A stretch of DNA of 64,000 nt from Saprolegnia diclina VS20 (GCF_000281045.1 NW_008246077.1:560384-624383); one strand, 5' to 3'. Shown: positions 41,805-53,433, counted from the stretch's first letter. The notes: generated from the letters alone by a model not told the origin. A program made the numbers and translations.

Positions 41805-44418
41805 ATGGCCGAGCCCCTCGCCCCTGTTCCGCTCGTGCGCGTCGAGGCCGACGGCTCGTTCCACCTCGACGAGGCCGCCGTCGCCAAGCTCGACAAGATC
41901 AAGGGCAAGATCGCCATCGTGGCCGTGGCTGGTCTCTACCGCACGGGCAAGTCGTTCCTCCTCAATCTGCTCGTGAACGCGCAGAGCCCGGACGCGGTCG
42001 CGACCGCCGGCCATGGCTTTGCCGTTGGCGGCACCATCAACGCGTGCACCAAAGGCATTTGGATGTGGGGCGAGCCGTTCGTCATGGAGGACGGCACGTC
42101 CGTCATCTTTCTCGATACCGAGGGCATCGGGTCGGTGGACCGCGAGCAGACGCACGACACGCGCCTCTTTGCGCTCGCGCTGCTCTTGGGCTCGTACTTT
42201 GTCTACAACAGCCGCGGCGTCATCGACGGCAACGCAGTCGAAGACCTCTCGCTCGTCGTGAACCTCTCCAAGCACATCCAGACGTCGGCGACGTCGCAGA
42301 CCAACCCGGGCGCGCTCCACGAGTTCTTCCCGTCGTTTCTCTGGGTCGTGCGCGACTTTACGCTCCAGCTCCAAGACAACGGCAAGGAGATCACGTCCAA
42401 GCAGTACCTCGAGAACGCGCTCAAGCCGCAGGTACGAGCAGCAGCAGCAGCACTGCCACCCGACTACGTTCTGGCTGCTAGGGCGGCTTTTCGGCCGACG
42501 TGGCGGCGCGGGACCAGATCCGTCTTCTCCTCTCCGACTTTTTCCGCGACGTAGATATACAAGTGCAAACTGTCCTCGTCATCTCAGACATGATTGGTAG
42601 CGTGATTGCGTGACGCTCGTGCGCCCCGTGGAGGACGAAGCGCAGCTCCGCAACTTGCCCAACGTCCCGTACGGCGAGCTCCGCGAAGAGTTCCGGACCA
42701 AGTTTGAGGCGATGAAGAAGCGGCTGTTCGAGAAGGCGTCGCCCAAAAGCCTCTTTGGGAAGGCGCTCAACGGCGCTATGTTTACGAATCTCGCCAAGTC
42801 GTACATTGAGGCGCTCAACAGCGGCAAGGTATGGATTCTAGTCACATATTTATCCGACAATATTGATGCTCGTGTAGGCGCCGGTGATTTCGAGTGCGTG
42901 GTCGCGCGTCGTGCAGGCGCAGTGCGAAGACGCGGTCGACGACGCGGTCGAGCAGTACAAGAAGCAAATGAACACGCGCGTCGCCGACTATGTCGAAGGC
43001 AAGGAAAACTTCATCGACATCCTCGAGCACGAAGCCAACGACGCGATCGAAGCGGCGTCCGACACGCAAATCGTCAACGTCGGCGCGGGCACGGCACAGT
43101 TTGACGAGTTTGGCAACCTCAAGCGGTTTGTGCAGCCGCCGCCCGAGCCGCCAAGCGACCTCTACGTCTCGGCAACGACCGAAGAAGACGTGGTGCCGCC
43201 GCCAGCACCGATCGTGAAGGAGTTGATCTCGCTCCCGGCGCCGACCGCCGACGTGGACGCGATCCACACGCTGTGTTTGAGCCATGCGGAAAAGGCGCTC
43301 CGGGCCGCCGACATTGGCGACCAAGCCGACATGCAGTCGTTCAAGTTGGCCTTCCGCGCGGCGACCAATAGCATCCTTGACGTGTACAAGCAAAAGAACG
43401 CGGCCGCGTCGATGATTTACTGCAAGAACCTCCTGCAGTTTCTGACGGCCCACCGCTTCAACCCGTTCAAGCAGCCCGAGTTTGACGCGCTGCAGTACTT
43501 TCAGCGCACGTCGCACTACCTCTCGGAGCTCGACGGTGTGTACAAGGACTACTGCCGCATGGCCATTGGCCCATCGGCCGACGCGGCCTACTGCGCGTTT
43601 ATGAGCCAAAACGTGTTCGACCAAGTGATCGAGTGGACAGAAGACACCAACAAGGCGCACGCGTCGGCCCTGAGCGCGCTCCAGGTGCGCGCACTGGATC
43701 ATTATCTTGGATAGATCGTATTTTGTCGTGTTAGAACGACCTGAGTGCGATCAGCCTCCAAGTGGCGAGTGCGCAGGGCCAAGCCACGGCCATGAAGGAG
43801 CTCGCGCAGCAAGATATCCTCAAGTCCGAGTCGAGCTTAAAGGAAGCCGAGCGCAAGTCCAAGGGCGAAGTCGACGCGCTCCGGGCGACGCTCGAGTACA
43901 AGACGCACGAGCTCGAGCACGTGCTCAACCACAACGCGACGCTGCGTCGGCTTGCCGACACGGCGCAAGCGAGCAACTTTCGCGCCAACGAAGTCGCGAC
44001 CAACAAGAGCCCGCAGCACTACGCCGGGTACCTCATCAAGCAAGGGCGCCCGATGCCGAACGCAGCCCCCGGGCAGCGCGTCAAGTGGCAGCAGCGCTAC
44101 TTTGTGCTCAACGGTCCGGCCCTGCGCTACTACAACACGAAAGACGACTTTGAGCGCGCACGCTCGGACGACCCGCCGATCGACGTCTCGCGCGCGGTCA
44201 TTGAAGAGGACAAGGAGGTCCCGGAAGCCTTCTCGATCGCGTTCCCCGACCACTCGCATTACACGCTGCACTTGCACGCCAAGTCGACGTATGTCAAGGA
44301 CGAGTGGATCGAGCAGCTCCTCAAGGTGCGCCGCAACGTCTCGTCGTCGGGCAATGCGGGTCGCATGGCACCCACTTCCAAGTCGTCGTCGTCGAGCTAC
44401 GGGTCGCGCGAGTTCTAA
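41805..44418 (+). CDS. Guanylate-binding-protein (GBP) family GTPase with C-terminal PH domain
   Basis: Five exons, about 805 residues. The N-terminal dynamin-like GBP GTPase has P-loop GLYRTGKSF (residues 43-51), DTEG as switch II (VIFLDTEGIGSVDRE) and the G4-type VVRDF, followed by TSKQYLENAL. A long helical GBP stalk runs through exons 3-4 (e.g. ISSAWSRVVQAQCEDAV). Exon 5 adds a coiled coil (SSLKEAERKSKGEVDAL) and a PH domain (HYAGYLIKQGRP, WQQRYFVLNG, final EWIEQLLKV). GBPs self-assemble on membranes; in animals they act in cell-autonomous immunity, and in plants and protists in membrane traffic. The PH domain takes the place of the CaaX lipid anchor of vertebrate GBPs (inference). Start ATG 41805. 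Confidence 0.92.
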
Positions 44419-44469
44419 GAACGTTTCTGCCTTTGCGTCGTCCAACTATATACGAATCTAGTCCTTCGT

Positions 44470-45404
44470 TTACTCGTCGTCATGTGACTCGTCGACATCT
44501 GGGGCGTTGGCGAGGTCCTTCCCGCAGAGCTGCCCGGCATTTTGAATGAGAATTGGCTTGAGCGGCAGTCCGGAGGAGGTCCCGACTTCGTCAAAGTCCT
44601 TGAGGAACACCATGTCTTCCGCAATGAGCTGCCCGAAGACGACGTGGCGACCATCGAGCCAGCTCAACTAACCGACCAAACGTTGGCCGATCACGCACAA
44701 ACGAATGTTATCGTCGTACGTGGTTGAAGCACACAAAAAACTGCGACTTGTTGCAGTTGGCTTGGTGGGCCATCGAGAGCGCACCGGGCACGTGCTATGC
44801 CAGCTGAGCCCGAGTGTCAGCCACGTCGACCGCGTACTTTAAACATGAATCCCTAGTCGATTCCTTCACCAATGACCACAGAGCGAGTCCTACTTCGTCG
44901 TCAAAGTTGCGTCCGGACGCAGCCGTGCCACCAATGCCGTTGCCTGCATGATGCGTCAAGGGATGATTGGAGGGTAGGATACCGTGGGTGATGTCACCGC
45001 CTTGCATCATGAAGCCTGGCACAACGCGGTGGATGGAGCAACCCTTGTACCTATAACTCGATGCTTTTAGCGCGCCGAGAAAAGGGCAGCGCGCACCACA
45101 GCCACTTGGTGCGGGAAGCCGAGCCCTTCTCGCCTATGCCATACGACCAGGTGCAACGTTGGTTGGGAATCGCCGACGACACCGGTGCAGAGCTGACGAA
45201 AGTTGGTGGTTGTCAGCGGCAACTGCTGGTAAAACAGCTAGACACTCCTCTCGGATGATCGTTGTATTGGTGAAGGGCTACCTCGAAGCGGAGGCGTCGC
45301 AGCGGGTCGTTCCCGATCGCAATGTCAAGAAAAACTACAGGGTTGCCTCGGCCTGACCCGATGGTAAACTCGTAGATGCTCTGCGGCGTCGCGGGCTCGG
45401 CCAT
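44470..45404 (-). CDS. Cyclophilin-type peptidyl-prolyl isomerase
   Basis: A complete cyclophilin spread over eight or so small exons, about 200 residues. N-terminus NPVVFLDIAIG, TTNFRQLCTGEKG, the active-site IHRVVPGFMMQGGDITHG, NGIGG, FDDEGFMFKH, SQFFVCF and WLDGRHVVFGQ. Catalytic Arg (HRV), Phe and Gln (FMMQGG), Phe (SQFF), Trp (WLDG) and His (RHVVFG) are all present, so cis-trans prolyl isomerase activity is expected. The usual MANAGPNTN loop is changed to MAHQANCNK. One exon is only 15 nt (44838-44852). The acidic C-terminal extension (DESHDDE) lacks any targeting signal. It converges with the GBP gene (51 nt between stop codons). Confidence 0.88.
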
Positions 45405-45447
45405 GGTTCGCACCCCTTGAAGATCCAAAATGCAATGTCGTGTATGA

Positions 45448-46209
45448 TTATTTATTGTCGACTTCGACGCGTGTATCGGTGCGACTCGTCCACGTCCGGA
45501 GGCCCGTGGTCTCTTCCCAGCTCATCGTTGCGCCTTTCGAAGTACTGAGGAGACCGACGCTCTCTTTCTCAAGGAGCCGCATCTGGACCTTCTTCTTCAT
45601 CTCGTAGCTCATGGGCGATTCGCTGAGCTTTCTCCGACTGCTCTCGCCGCGTGACGACGATGGATTGTTGTTGTTGTTGTGGTCGCTGTTTTGGGTTTGG
45701 AACTTGGGATGCAACTTGAGGTTGAAAAATCCCGGGGACGAATCGACGCGGTGGTAGCTCTTGTCGCCAAGATTTGTGTGCTGCGGCAGCTGGTTGCGCT
45801 CGTCAATGTACTCGCGGTGCTGCTTGGAACCCATCCACGACTCGAGCCGCGTTTCGTAGTCGCGCGCTTGCTGTTCGAGTCGAATCTTGTGCGGCGAGTT
45901 CATCTTGTGCCGCTGCACCGGGCTCTGAGGCACGTACGTATTGGCGTTGATGCGAATACCGCGAGGCCGCTCACTCTCGGTCACGAGCGGCATGGCTACC
46001 CGCTTGACGCCTTCGGGCCGCGGCTCGGGCGGCGGCGGCCGAATTTTGGTCGGGATATTGGCAAAGTGGTCGACCACCGGGTGGACGACCGGGAGCACAT
46101 GCCGGCGTTCGACGAGCACATTCGTGCGCGACGCTGGCGACGGTACGTGGCGCCGCTCTTGGCGCCACCACGGACGCCCCGGCGAGAAGGGCTCGTCCGA
46201 GCCCGACAT
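45448..46209 (-). CDS. Hypothetical basic protein, 253 residues
   Basis: An intronless frame starting MSGSDEPFSPGRPWWRQERR. Pro/Arg-rich first half (KIRPPPPEPRPEGVKR), a predicted helix (RLEQQARDYETRLESWM), an Asn run (NSDHNNNNNPSSSR) and a Ser/Lys region. It ends with a MSYEMKKKVQMRLLEKE helix and TGLRTWTSRTDTR. No domain recognised. Low-complexity and charged composition suggests an intrinsically disordered, perhaps cytoskeleton-related protein, but nothing proves it. GC-ending codon use and full-length openness support it as real. Confidence 0.65.
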   Translation of the reverse strand: MSGSDEPFSPGRPWWRQERRHVPSPASRTNVLVERRHVLPVVHPVVDHFANIPTKIRPPPPEPRPEGVKRVAMPLVTESERPRGIRINANTYVPQSPVQRHKMNSPHKIRLEQQARDYETRLESWMGSKQHREYIDERNQLPQHTNLGDKSYHRVDSSPGFFNLKLHPKFQTQNSDHNNNNNPSSSRGESSRRKLSESPMSYEMKKKVQMRLLEKESVGLLSTSKGATMSWEETTGLRTWTSRTDTRVEVDNK

Positions 46210-46833
46210 TCGTCTATATATACGGCGAGGTGGTTATTTTGACTGCGCTATGACGTGGCAGCGTATTCTTGCAGCAACGAACTAAGATGAAACAGTCGTT
46301 GTAGACAGAACGGAGAGCGATCGATACGATCGCCCACTTGTGATTGCTGGGCTGCCCTTTCAGATGTGTATTTTGCTTGTGAGATGAAACGCACCAAAAG
46401 CTTCCAGTGGGCGCGACAATTGAGCGCAACGACGCCTTCAAAGACATGTAAGGTCCTGGCACCTCCAAGTCAACGGCTTGGCTCTGTGCGGTATCGTTAT
46501 ACATTGCCCCTTTACAGTCTCCCTTGTATTCAAATGAGAGCACTTTGGATATATGCCTCACGGCCAAGTAGGAAGGCAGGAGCGACGCGGCTTCTATTGA
46601 CGACCTCAAGACCTCGAAAGCTCCATGAGCAAGTGGCATGTCGCTGTGAGGTTATGCACTCTTGTCTATTGTTGCCCGGTGAAGACGTCGTAGGCAGCAA
46701 TTCGTCGTGTGTGTCGTTCGGCCAAGCCTGCTGGAGTTCGAAGCGGCTTTTGCCTTGATTTCGGGCACATGCATTGCGATCTGCCCACCAAAAGCATCCA
46801 TCCATTCATGTATCAAGTTGATACAAGCTACGT
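46210..46833. other. Intergenic region, no supported gene
   Basis: Frames of up to 141 codons on the minus strand (46214-46639) lack domain or codon support. Nothing else seen. Confidence 0.5.
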
Positions 46834-48417
46834 CTATTGGTCATGCTTCATCGACGCCAGTCGATCTATCGCGGCGACAAGCGCGTCTTGAAAGTGCTCG
46901 AGGTCCAAACTGCGGCCAAGAAGCGTGCGCAGAGAGAGTTGCATCTGCCCGTCGTACGACACACTGACGACCTCGAGCATGTGGGCGTTGCGGTAGTCGA
47001 GGTCGGACGACATAAAGTAAAAGGCATCGAGCGGTCGACCCGCAATGCGTAGACGCGCAGCGGGGCCGACGACGCTGCTCGCGTACATGGGACTCGACCA
47101 GGACCCGCGCGGCGGCACTGGGACGTGTCCAAGAAGCCAGCGTGGCACGAGCGCAAGGCCCGCGTCCCGACACCACCGACGTACTGCGATGTCCTTCTGG
47201 ATCGACTGCCCCGCCCGGGCCACCGCACGCAGGCGGTCGTTGGCTTCGACCATCTCGACATGCAGCGGCAAGCAGATCGCCACAAGATCCGCTTGCATCC
47301 GGTCGACGTCGCCGTGCCGCGCGTCGACTGGTAAGCGCACCTGCAGCTGCAGCGATTCGACCAGCGCCGCGTCAAAGTTGGTCAAGAGCAATGTGCGGAG
47401 CGCATCGCCGAGTGCTGCCACAAGCACTTGACTCACCGTGACGCTGTGGCGCCGAGCGATCGTCTGGAACGACGTCAAAGGAATGCGGCACAAGCACGTC
47501 TGGGGCGCCTCAGTGGCTGGCGTCAGCGCTGCGTAAAAGCGGGCGAGCGAGCCAAACCCGTCGCGCCGTCCTTGGAAGCCCAGATAGGGCACGGCGGGGC
47601 GACTTACATCGTCCCAGAGGCGCCCGAGTGCGTCGACGACGTCCGTGAAGTGCCTGGTGCTTGTTCGTTGTGGCCGGATGGTCGATGGACATGGAGCGTC
47701 CGCGAGAACGCGTTGGAGAAACTGGATGCAGCCCATGCCGTCGATGATGCCATGCGGGACGCGGAAGACGATACCATCCCGCGACCCGCGCACGAGCCAT
47801 AGCTCCCATGGCCGGTACGCATCCATGGGCACCGCCGCGATGCGGTCGACCAATGTTGTCGTTGCTTCGTCGGACGTGAGCGCCAAAAAGTGTGGGCCGA
47901 CCGGCGTGCTATCCCGTAGCGCATGAAATCGCTTGGTTTTCGGGTCGTACAGTCGAAACAAGGTTGCAAACGTAGCGCGCGTACGCTTCAGGCGCGGTTC
48001 GATAGCAGCCTGCAGCTCGGCCAGACGCAGAGACGTGGAGGCAAGCTCGAAGACGCCAATGGTGTTGCGTCCGGCCATGAGCGCCTGGTTCATAAATTCG
48101 AGGGGCGGCGTGTGTTCGCCATCGACGTCGACGTCGACAAGCTGCCTCGGAAGCGGCACGACCTGACCGTCGATAAAAAGACTCGTGTTGAGCTCGCTGG
48201 CATCGGCAAACGTGAGGGCGAGCATGCGCGGGCTCAGGTACGTGACTTGACAGGGTGGCTCGATGCGCGGTGGCTGCGATGGCTCGAACGGGACGCCGCC
48301 CTCGGTGCGCTCGAGGTAGACGACACGAGGGCCATGCAGAGGTACGTAAGCTGACGTCGCGAGCGCTGGCGGATGCAGCGTGTACAGGTAGCGTCGACAT
48401 GGCACGTGGCGCAGCAT
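46834..48417 (-). CDS. WS/DGAT-like (CoA-dependent acyltransferase superfamily) O-acyltransferase
   Basis: An intronless 527-residue protein from ATG 48417. The key motif is VPHGIIDGMG, matching the HHxxxDG active site of the BAHD/WS-DGAT/condensation superfamily with the second His kept and the first replaced by Pro. The preceding WELWLVRG and following LQRVL fit the family, as do a TVSQVLVAALGDALR helix and PVDARHG/MQADLVAICLPL in the C-terminal lobe. Such enzymes esterify alcohols with acyl-CoA (wax esters or triacylglycerol). An N-terminal basic stretch (MLRHVPCRRYLYTL) could be a membrane or organelle signal. Substrate is not predictable. Its start is 104 bp from the divergent small gene at 48522. 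Confidence 0.75.
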   Translation of the reverse strand: MLRHVPCRRYLYTLHPPALATSAYVPLHGPRVVYLERTEGGVPFEPSQPPRIEPPCQVTYLSPRMLALTFADASELNTSLFIDGQVVPLPRQLVDVDVDGEHTPPLEFMNQALMAGRNTIGVFELASTSLRLAELQAAIEPRLKRTRATFATLFRLYDPKTKRFHALRDSTPVGPHFLALTSDEATTTLVDRIAAVPMDAYRPWELWLVRGSRDGIVFRVPHGIIDGMGCIQFLQRVLADAPCPSTIRPQRTSTRHFTDVVDALGRLWDDVSRPAVPYLGFQGRRDGFGSLARFYAALTPATEAPQTCLCRIPLTSFQTIARRHSVTVSQVLVAALGDALRTLLLTNFDAALVESLQLQVRLPVDARHGDVDRMQADLVAICLPLHVEMVEANDRLRAVARAGQSIQKDIAVRRWCRDAGLALVPRWLLGHVPVPPRGSWSSPMYASSVVGPAARLRIAGRPLDAFYFMSSDLDYRNAHMLEVVSVSYDGQMQLSLRTLLGRSLDLEHFQDALVAAIDRLASMKHDQ

Positions 48418-48521
48418 GATGCCACCTCGTGTCGCCCTTTGACGTGGCAGTTTTTGCAAAGGATATCCGGTGGATTAACCGGATTCTCATTTCAATATCT
48501 TTTCCGCATCGGCCTTGCAGC

Positions 48522-48935
48522 ATGCGCTTCCGTGCCCAGCTCGTCGTGCAGGTCGACGGGGTGCTCAAGCACTCGCAGCGTCTCTACGACCTCGTCGTCG
48601 ACGACGATGGCATGATCGTCTTCAAGGGCAATGGGTCCTTCACACGGTCCTTCCCCAAGCCCGACAAGGTCGTCATGGGGACGCGGGTCCTGCGCATCTC
48701 GCAGGGCGCCCGCCATTTTCTCTGTCGGTTCCCTGACCCAGCGGCGTTTGCTACGTGTGTCGCGCATCTCCAGACCCTTCGCCTCGCGCTTCTCGACGTG
48801 CCGGCGTTCTTGCGCCAAGACAGCAAGAAGCTCGCGAGCTTGGCGTACTGCCGCCAATACTTAGCCCACCCCCAACTCCCCGCGGCCAGCGCCAACGTCC
48901 AAAGAAGCTTCAACAACCTCATCTTCAAGCGTTAG
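48522..48935 (+). CDS. Small PH-like protein, function unknown
   Basis: A 137-residue intronless frame from ATG 48522 (MRFRAQLVVQVDGVLK). Alternating strands (QRLYDLVVDDDGMIVFKG; VVMGTRVLRISQGARHFLCRF) followed by an AAFATCVAHLQTLRLAL helix look like a PH or PH-like fold. It ends SFNNLIFKR. The strand pattern recalls the N-terminal domain of meiotic REC114, but the protein lacks the C-terminal part needed for that call and the resemblance is weak. An upstream exon cannot be excluded. Confidence 0.55.
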   Translation: MRFRAQLVVQVDGVLKHSQRLYDLVVDDDGMIVFKGNGSFTRSFPKPDKVVMGTRVLRISQGARHFLCRFPDPAAFATCVAHLQTLRLALLDVPAFLRQDSKKLASLAYCRQYLAHPQLPAASANVQRSFNNLIFKR

Positions 48936-48952
48936 TCGACACATTCGATTTC

Positions 48953-51900
48953 TTATGCGAGCGTCGGCGGCGTGTACGTCGACTCGAGCGTCACGCTGTT
49001 GAAGTAGTAGTACACCTGGTTGGCCTCGTCCCAGTACTGCGTCCACTCGCCGAGCTGCACTGGCGCGTAGATCGAGACGTCGTCCGCAGTCGGCTCGGCA
49101 AACGCCGACGGCCGGTCAAATGTGCGCTGGCCCGTCTTTTGGTTGAGATAGTATGTGACGTTGTTGGTCACGTCGACCTTGCGCACCCACGCCATTGCAA
49201 TGTCGTCGGCCGATGCTGTGAACGCGTCCGGCGGCACGTACGAGCTCACTTTGGTCGACACGTTGAAGTACCACTCGCGCTTTGTCTCGTGGTCAATGTA
49301 CTTTTCCCAGTCGCCAAGGACCACATTTGGCGTCCGGTACTCGCCGACGCGAAGGAACCAGCCATCGAGCTCGTCTTGCTCCATCTCGGACGGCCACAGC
49401 GATGGGAACTCGCCGTCGCCATAGTCGATGCGCTTGTCGTAGTAGTCGTAGAGGGTGCGGAAGGCGTGTCGCCGGCGCCGCCCGCCCGCATGGATGGCCT
49501 CCCAGCACTACACGAATATGAGCCGAGTCGTTCGAGACGGCCGCACACGGCACCGCTTTGCAAAAGAACTCTTGGCAGTCTTGGCACTCGTTGGCCGCGT
49601 CCGCGATATCTACAATAAGCGATACGACTGCGGCTCATTTGCGTGGCGATGTACCGCAGTCGTTGCACTTGGGGCGCGGCAAGAGGTCGAGCATGTCTTG
49701 GGGCATACGGTGCCGGATCTCGCCCGTGTCTTGGTGCTAGTTCACGTTTTTCTTTGGTATAGTGCAAGATAGACAATGTCGTACGTAGTAGGTCTTGGTG
49801 CCGTTCTCGGGGTTGGGTACTTCCTTCCAGCGCTTCTTGCGTGCCAGGACCGCGGCCTTGGACCGGTCGCGCCCTTTCTTACCCCGCCAGCCTGCTTGAA
49901 TGCGCGTGGCACATTGATGCTGCATCTTTGCTTCGGCGAGGAGGCGCTACATGCAATGATATCGTCAGAAATGATCTCTCGCGTCCAGCAGCTCTACGAG
50001 CATGGCGTCTCTTTGCATCTGTGCGGCGTGCAGTCGCGCGCGACGACCACGGTAGATGGTTTGGAGCTTTGTCGTGGCGGCAGACCGCGCCTCAAACGCG
50101 GCATCTTTGAGAAACTTGAGCATCTGCATGCCCATGCGACCTACGAGGTGCGGTGATCACCAGATGTCACTCACGTGTCGGCACGCGACACCTTGTTTGC
50201 GTCGCCAGGCACTTTGCACTTTGCGTGCTGCGAGGGCGAGTGCCTTCTTGTGCAGCAGCAGCTGCAGCGTTTGGTGCTGCAGCATCGCACGGCGCGCGCG
50301 AAAGCGTCGCTGGACTCGCGTCGCTGCGGCGGCCTCGGCCACCCGGCGATGCACGCGCTGAAAGAAGAGTCGGCGCTCGCGCCGCCGCCGCAGTGCGCGC
50401 TGGAGCAGCGTGGCTGCACGGTCTCGCTCGGCCATGCACGCGGCCATGTCTTGTCGCAATCGCCGCGCGACGTGCCGCGCCGCGCGCCCGCGGTAGATGG
50501 TTTGCAGCTTGCGCGCTGCGGCATCTTGCTTGCGACGGTGCGCTAGCACAACCTGCAGCGCATGAGCAGACAGAGAAGGCAGGATGCTCGCCGACCTCGT
50601 GGTGGGCACGGCAGCGCTGGCGCCACGTAAAGCATCGCAGCGCGTGCTGCAGAACGCGTGCGGCGGTGTCCCGTGCGACGGCCCGTGCGTGCGCCAGTTG
50701 GCGCAAGGTCGCCAGCTCCCGCCGCGCGACATAGCTCCGCCAACTCGTTTGGATTCGAACGACCATGCGTAGCTTGTACGCTTCCTCGGCGCGGTGCCTT
50801 CGTCGCGTCGCTTCTTCGCGGGCTCGCTTGGCGCGGTAGGTACTCTAGTACACGGGTGAAGATCGTGCGAATGAAAGGCAGACGCCACGGTACCTGGATG
50901 AGCGTCGCGGCCTGCGTCTGCTTGCGAAGCTGCATGCGGCGCACCCACACATACCGCCGCGCTTGCCGCCCACGAAAGACGCTTTGTATTCGTCGTGCGG
51001 CCCAGCGCATGAGCGCATCGTCTCGCTGCGCAGCGGCCGCGCGGCGCGCCACCTTGCAGCGGTAGAGACACTACGCGCAGTGCGGAGATGAGCTTTGCGA
51101 CCACTGCATCAAGGTCGGTACTTGGATCTTGATGGCGGCCTTCCAGCAGTGCCCGTACTCGTCAATGAATAGCATGTCGTTGGCGCGGTGCTGCGGAAAG
51201 AGTCCTCGACGACCACCCATCTCCCGCAAGGCACCATACTTCCACGCCGCCCGAAGCGGCTTGAGCGCCATGAAGGAAATCGCCGAGTGCTAGATGATAG
51301 GAACTAGTACGATGGCTGTAGCGACGCAACGTACCGAAACATCGAGATGCATGAGGTGGGTACAGCGGTCGGCGAGCCAGGAAATGCCCACCATCGTGAT
51401 GCGCCCGAGACCGACGAGCCAGAGGTACTGCAGCTTGAGAAGGCCGTCGCAGATCGCCAAGAGCCCCATGTCATCCACCAAACCACAGCCTACGTGTCGC
51501 TGCGTCAGCATGCAAGTGTGTCACCGCCTTCTACCGGTGAGGTCGAGCGACGTGAGGAGGTGGCAGCCGTGGCAAACCCGCTGGAGTCCGCCACTCGAAA
51601 TGCGGTCGCAGTTGCGCAGCTTGAGGGTCTCGAGCTGGCGTAAGTGCCGACCGATGCTTGCGAGCGCGTGGTCGTCCACGAGCGCACACTCGTTCAACAC
51701 CATTACCGTCAGTTTGACGCAGTGCGCGGCCAGCACACTCACGCCGTCGCTCGAAATCTTGGTGCACTGCGTGAGGGTGAGCGTCAAGAGGTGGTGGCAG
51801 CGGAGCTTTCGAAGCGCGGTCTACGGTCGCACACTTAGTGGTTGCGTGTCGACGCAGATCAAGCGATATCGTACATCGTCAACACGTGGGCACTTGGTCA

Positions 51901-53433
51901 AGTCGATGTGCTGCAGCTGCGTGCACCGAAGCCCGAGCGCCGCCAGACCATGCGGCTCGGCCTGCGCGGTCCCAGCAGACGCCAAGACGAGGCCCTTCAT
52001 GCGAAGGGTGCTGAGCTCGTGGCACCCGAGCGAGATAAGGTGCAAGCCAACATCCGTCATGCGCACGCAGAGCGAAATGTCGAGTGTCGTCAGTTGCAAG
52101 CACCCTTCGGCGAGCGCGCGTAGTGCGTAGTCGGTGAGCTTGCTGCAGCCCGATATGTCGACATGCGTGAGCGCTGCGCAGCCCAGTCCGAGCCAGCTCA
52201 AGCCTGCATCCGTAATGTGGTCGCAGCCCGACACATCGAGATACTAGACGACGACAAATGACTCTCAAGGACGATGCAAAACTACATATTCCAGGGCGAA
52301 CGACGTACTTGGAGGACTTTGCAGTGCTCGGAGAGCGAGAGAAGACACATGTCGGTGATCTTGTACAAAAACTCGGAGCGTTGCAGCTCCAATCGGGTAA
52401 GGTCCAAGCAGGCGTTCGCGACGGCGTGCAAGCCCTGGTCCGATACCTATCACGCCAGTAATTGAACCCGGTCCGTGCAGCCTCCAAAGAACCTCTTTAC
52501 AGCCGTTGAGATTGAGACAGTGCAAGCGGGGACAGTGCTGAGAGAGCGCGGTCAAAAGCGCGTCGGTGGCCTACCAGAAAAGCTTGGCGTTGGGCACGAA
52601 CCGGCCCGCTGCGTACATGAACGCAGTGCGCGACATCCAACGCTCGCAGCCGTCGACAACCGTGCGTCACTTTGATGAGTGCATACTCGGGGAGCTGTCG
52701 GCACCCGCTCAAGCTAAGGTCTACGCAACACATGTGATGTCGGGGCTTTGTTCTTGTGGCACCTTCGAGATAGGCGCAGCCGTCGCCGATGGCCGCGACA
52801 CCCGCGCCTTCCAACGTCATCATGTGGCTCAGATCCAAGCGTCGCAAGTACGTGCACGCGCCCGCGACGGCGCGCACGAGACCATCCGTGAGCTACCATT
52901 TGTGGTCACCAAAATGAAATGGACGGCAAAGGGCAACTTGGGGACAGCGACTCAGCACCAGCGACTGCAGGAGAGGACCCATGGTCCGCAAGACGCAGAG
53001 CACACCCGCATCTGTAATCTAGCGCGTCTTGTCTATGCCGGTGTTGATCTCAACCATGCGTACATGCTCGCCATTTCGCAAATTGAGTTTCATATCGCGC
53101 CGCTGAGGTGTTTCTATCGATATCTATGTGAGCTGCAATACCATCTCGAGCTACCCAAGCAGCCTACGACGTACTCGAGGACGGACTCTCGGGCAACTGG
53201 TTGGACAGCGGCGATTGCAGTGCCGCGAGCCGCGCCATGCACGAGTCGAATGCGATAAGCGTCCACATCTGCTTGCACATAGAGCGTTTAGCTTCTACAC
53301 ATGAGAGGCGTACTGAGAGGTCGACGTCAGTGCCGCGCAGCAGCTCGGGCGGCAGCTCCTTGTAGGCGAGGTCCAAGGACATGGCGAGAAGGTCCTGGGC
53401 GCGTGCGATCGTCGGGCTATGCAACGTCCTCAT
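48953..53433 (-). CDS. LRR - IQ repeat - WW repeat protein
   Basis: One phase-consistent chain of about 15-17 exons, about 1,250 residues. The N-terminal exons (53433 to about 53030) lead into cysteine-containing (FBXL/AMN1-type) leucine-rich repeats, about 53020-51340, e.g. LTHVDISGCSKLTDYAL and LTTLDISLCVRMTDVGL. Exon joins at about 51290-51335 fuse these to a block of at least seven IQ motifs (e.g. ARRIQSVFRGRQARRYV, ARKLQTIYRGRAARHVARR, ATRIQAGWRGKKGRDR; 51270-49740). The C-terminus has WW-type units (GDWEKYIDHETKREWYFN; YYLNQKTGQRTFDRP; GEWTQYWDEANQVYYYFN; 49384-48953), some without the second Trp. Alternatively there are two genes, with a second start at 51271 (MALKPLRAAWKYG). IQ repeats suggest calmodulin/centrin binding and a flagellar or cytoskeletal role (inference). 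Confidence 0.65.

Noticed and set aside
46214-46639. Minus frame of 141 codons
   Set aside because: No domain and atypical composition; starts at no clear promoter.
48522-48935. Meiotic REC114 assignment for the small PH-like protein
   Set aside because: Only the strand pattern of a PH-like fold matches; the C-terminal MEI4-binding region is missing.
51271-51300. Separate start for the IQ-WW gene at 51271
   Set aside because: Possible, but the reading frame extends upstream to an acceptor and joins the LRR exons in phase, so a single gene was preferred.
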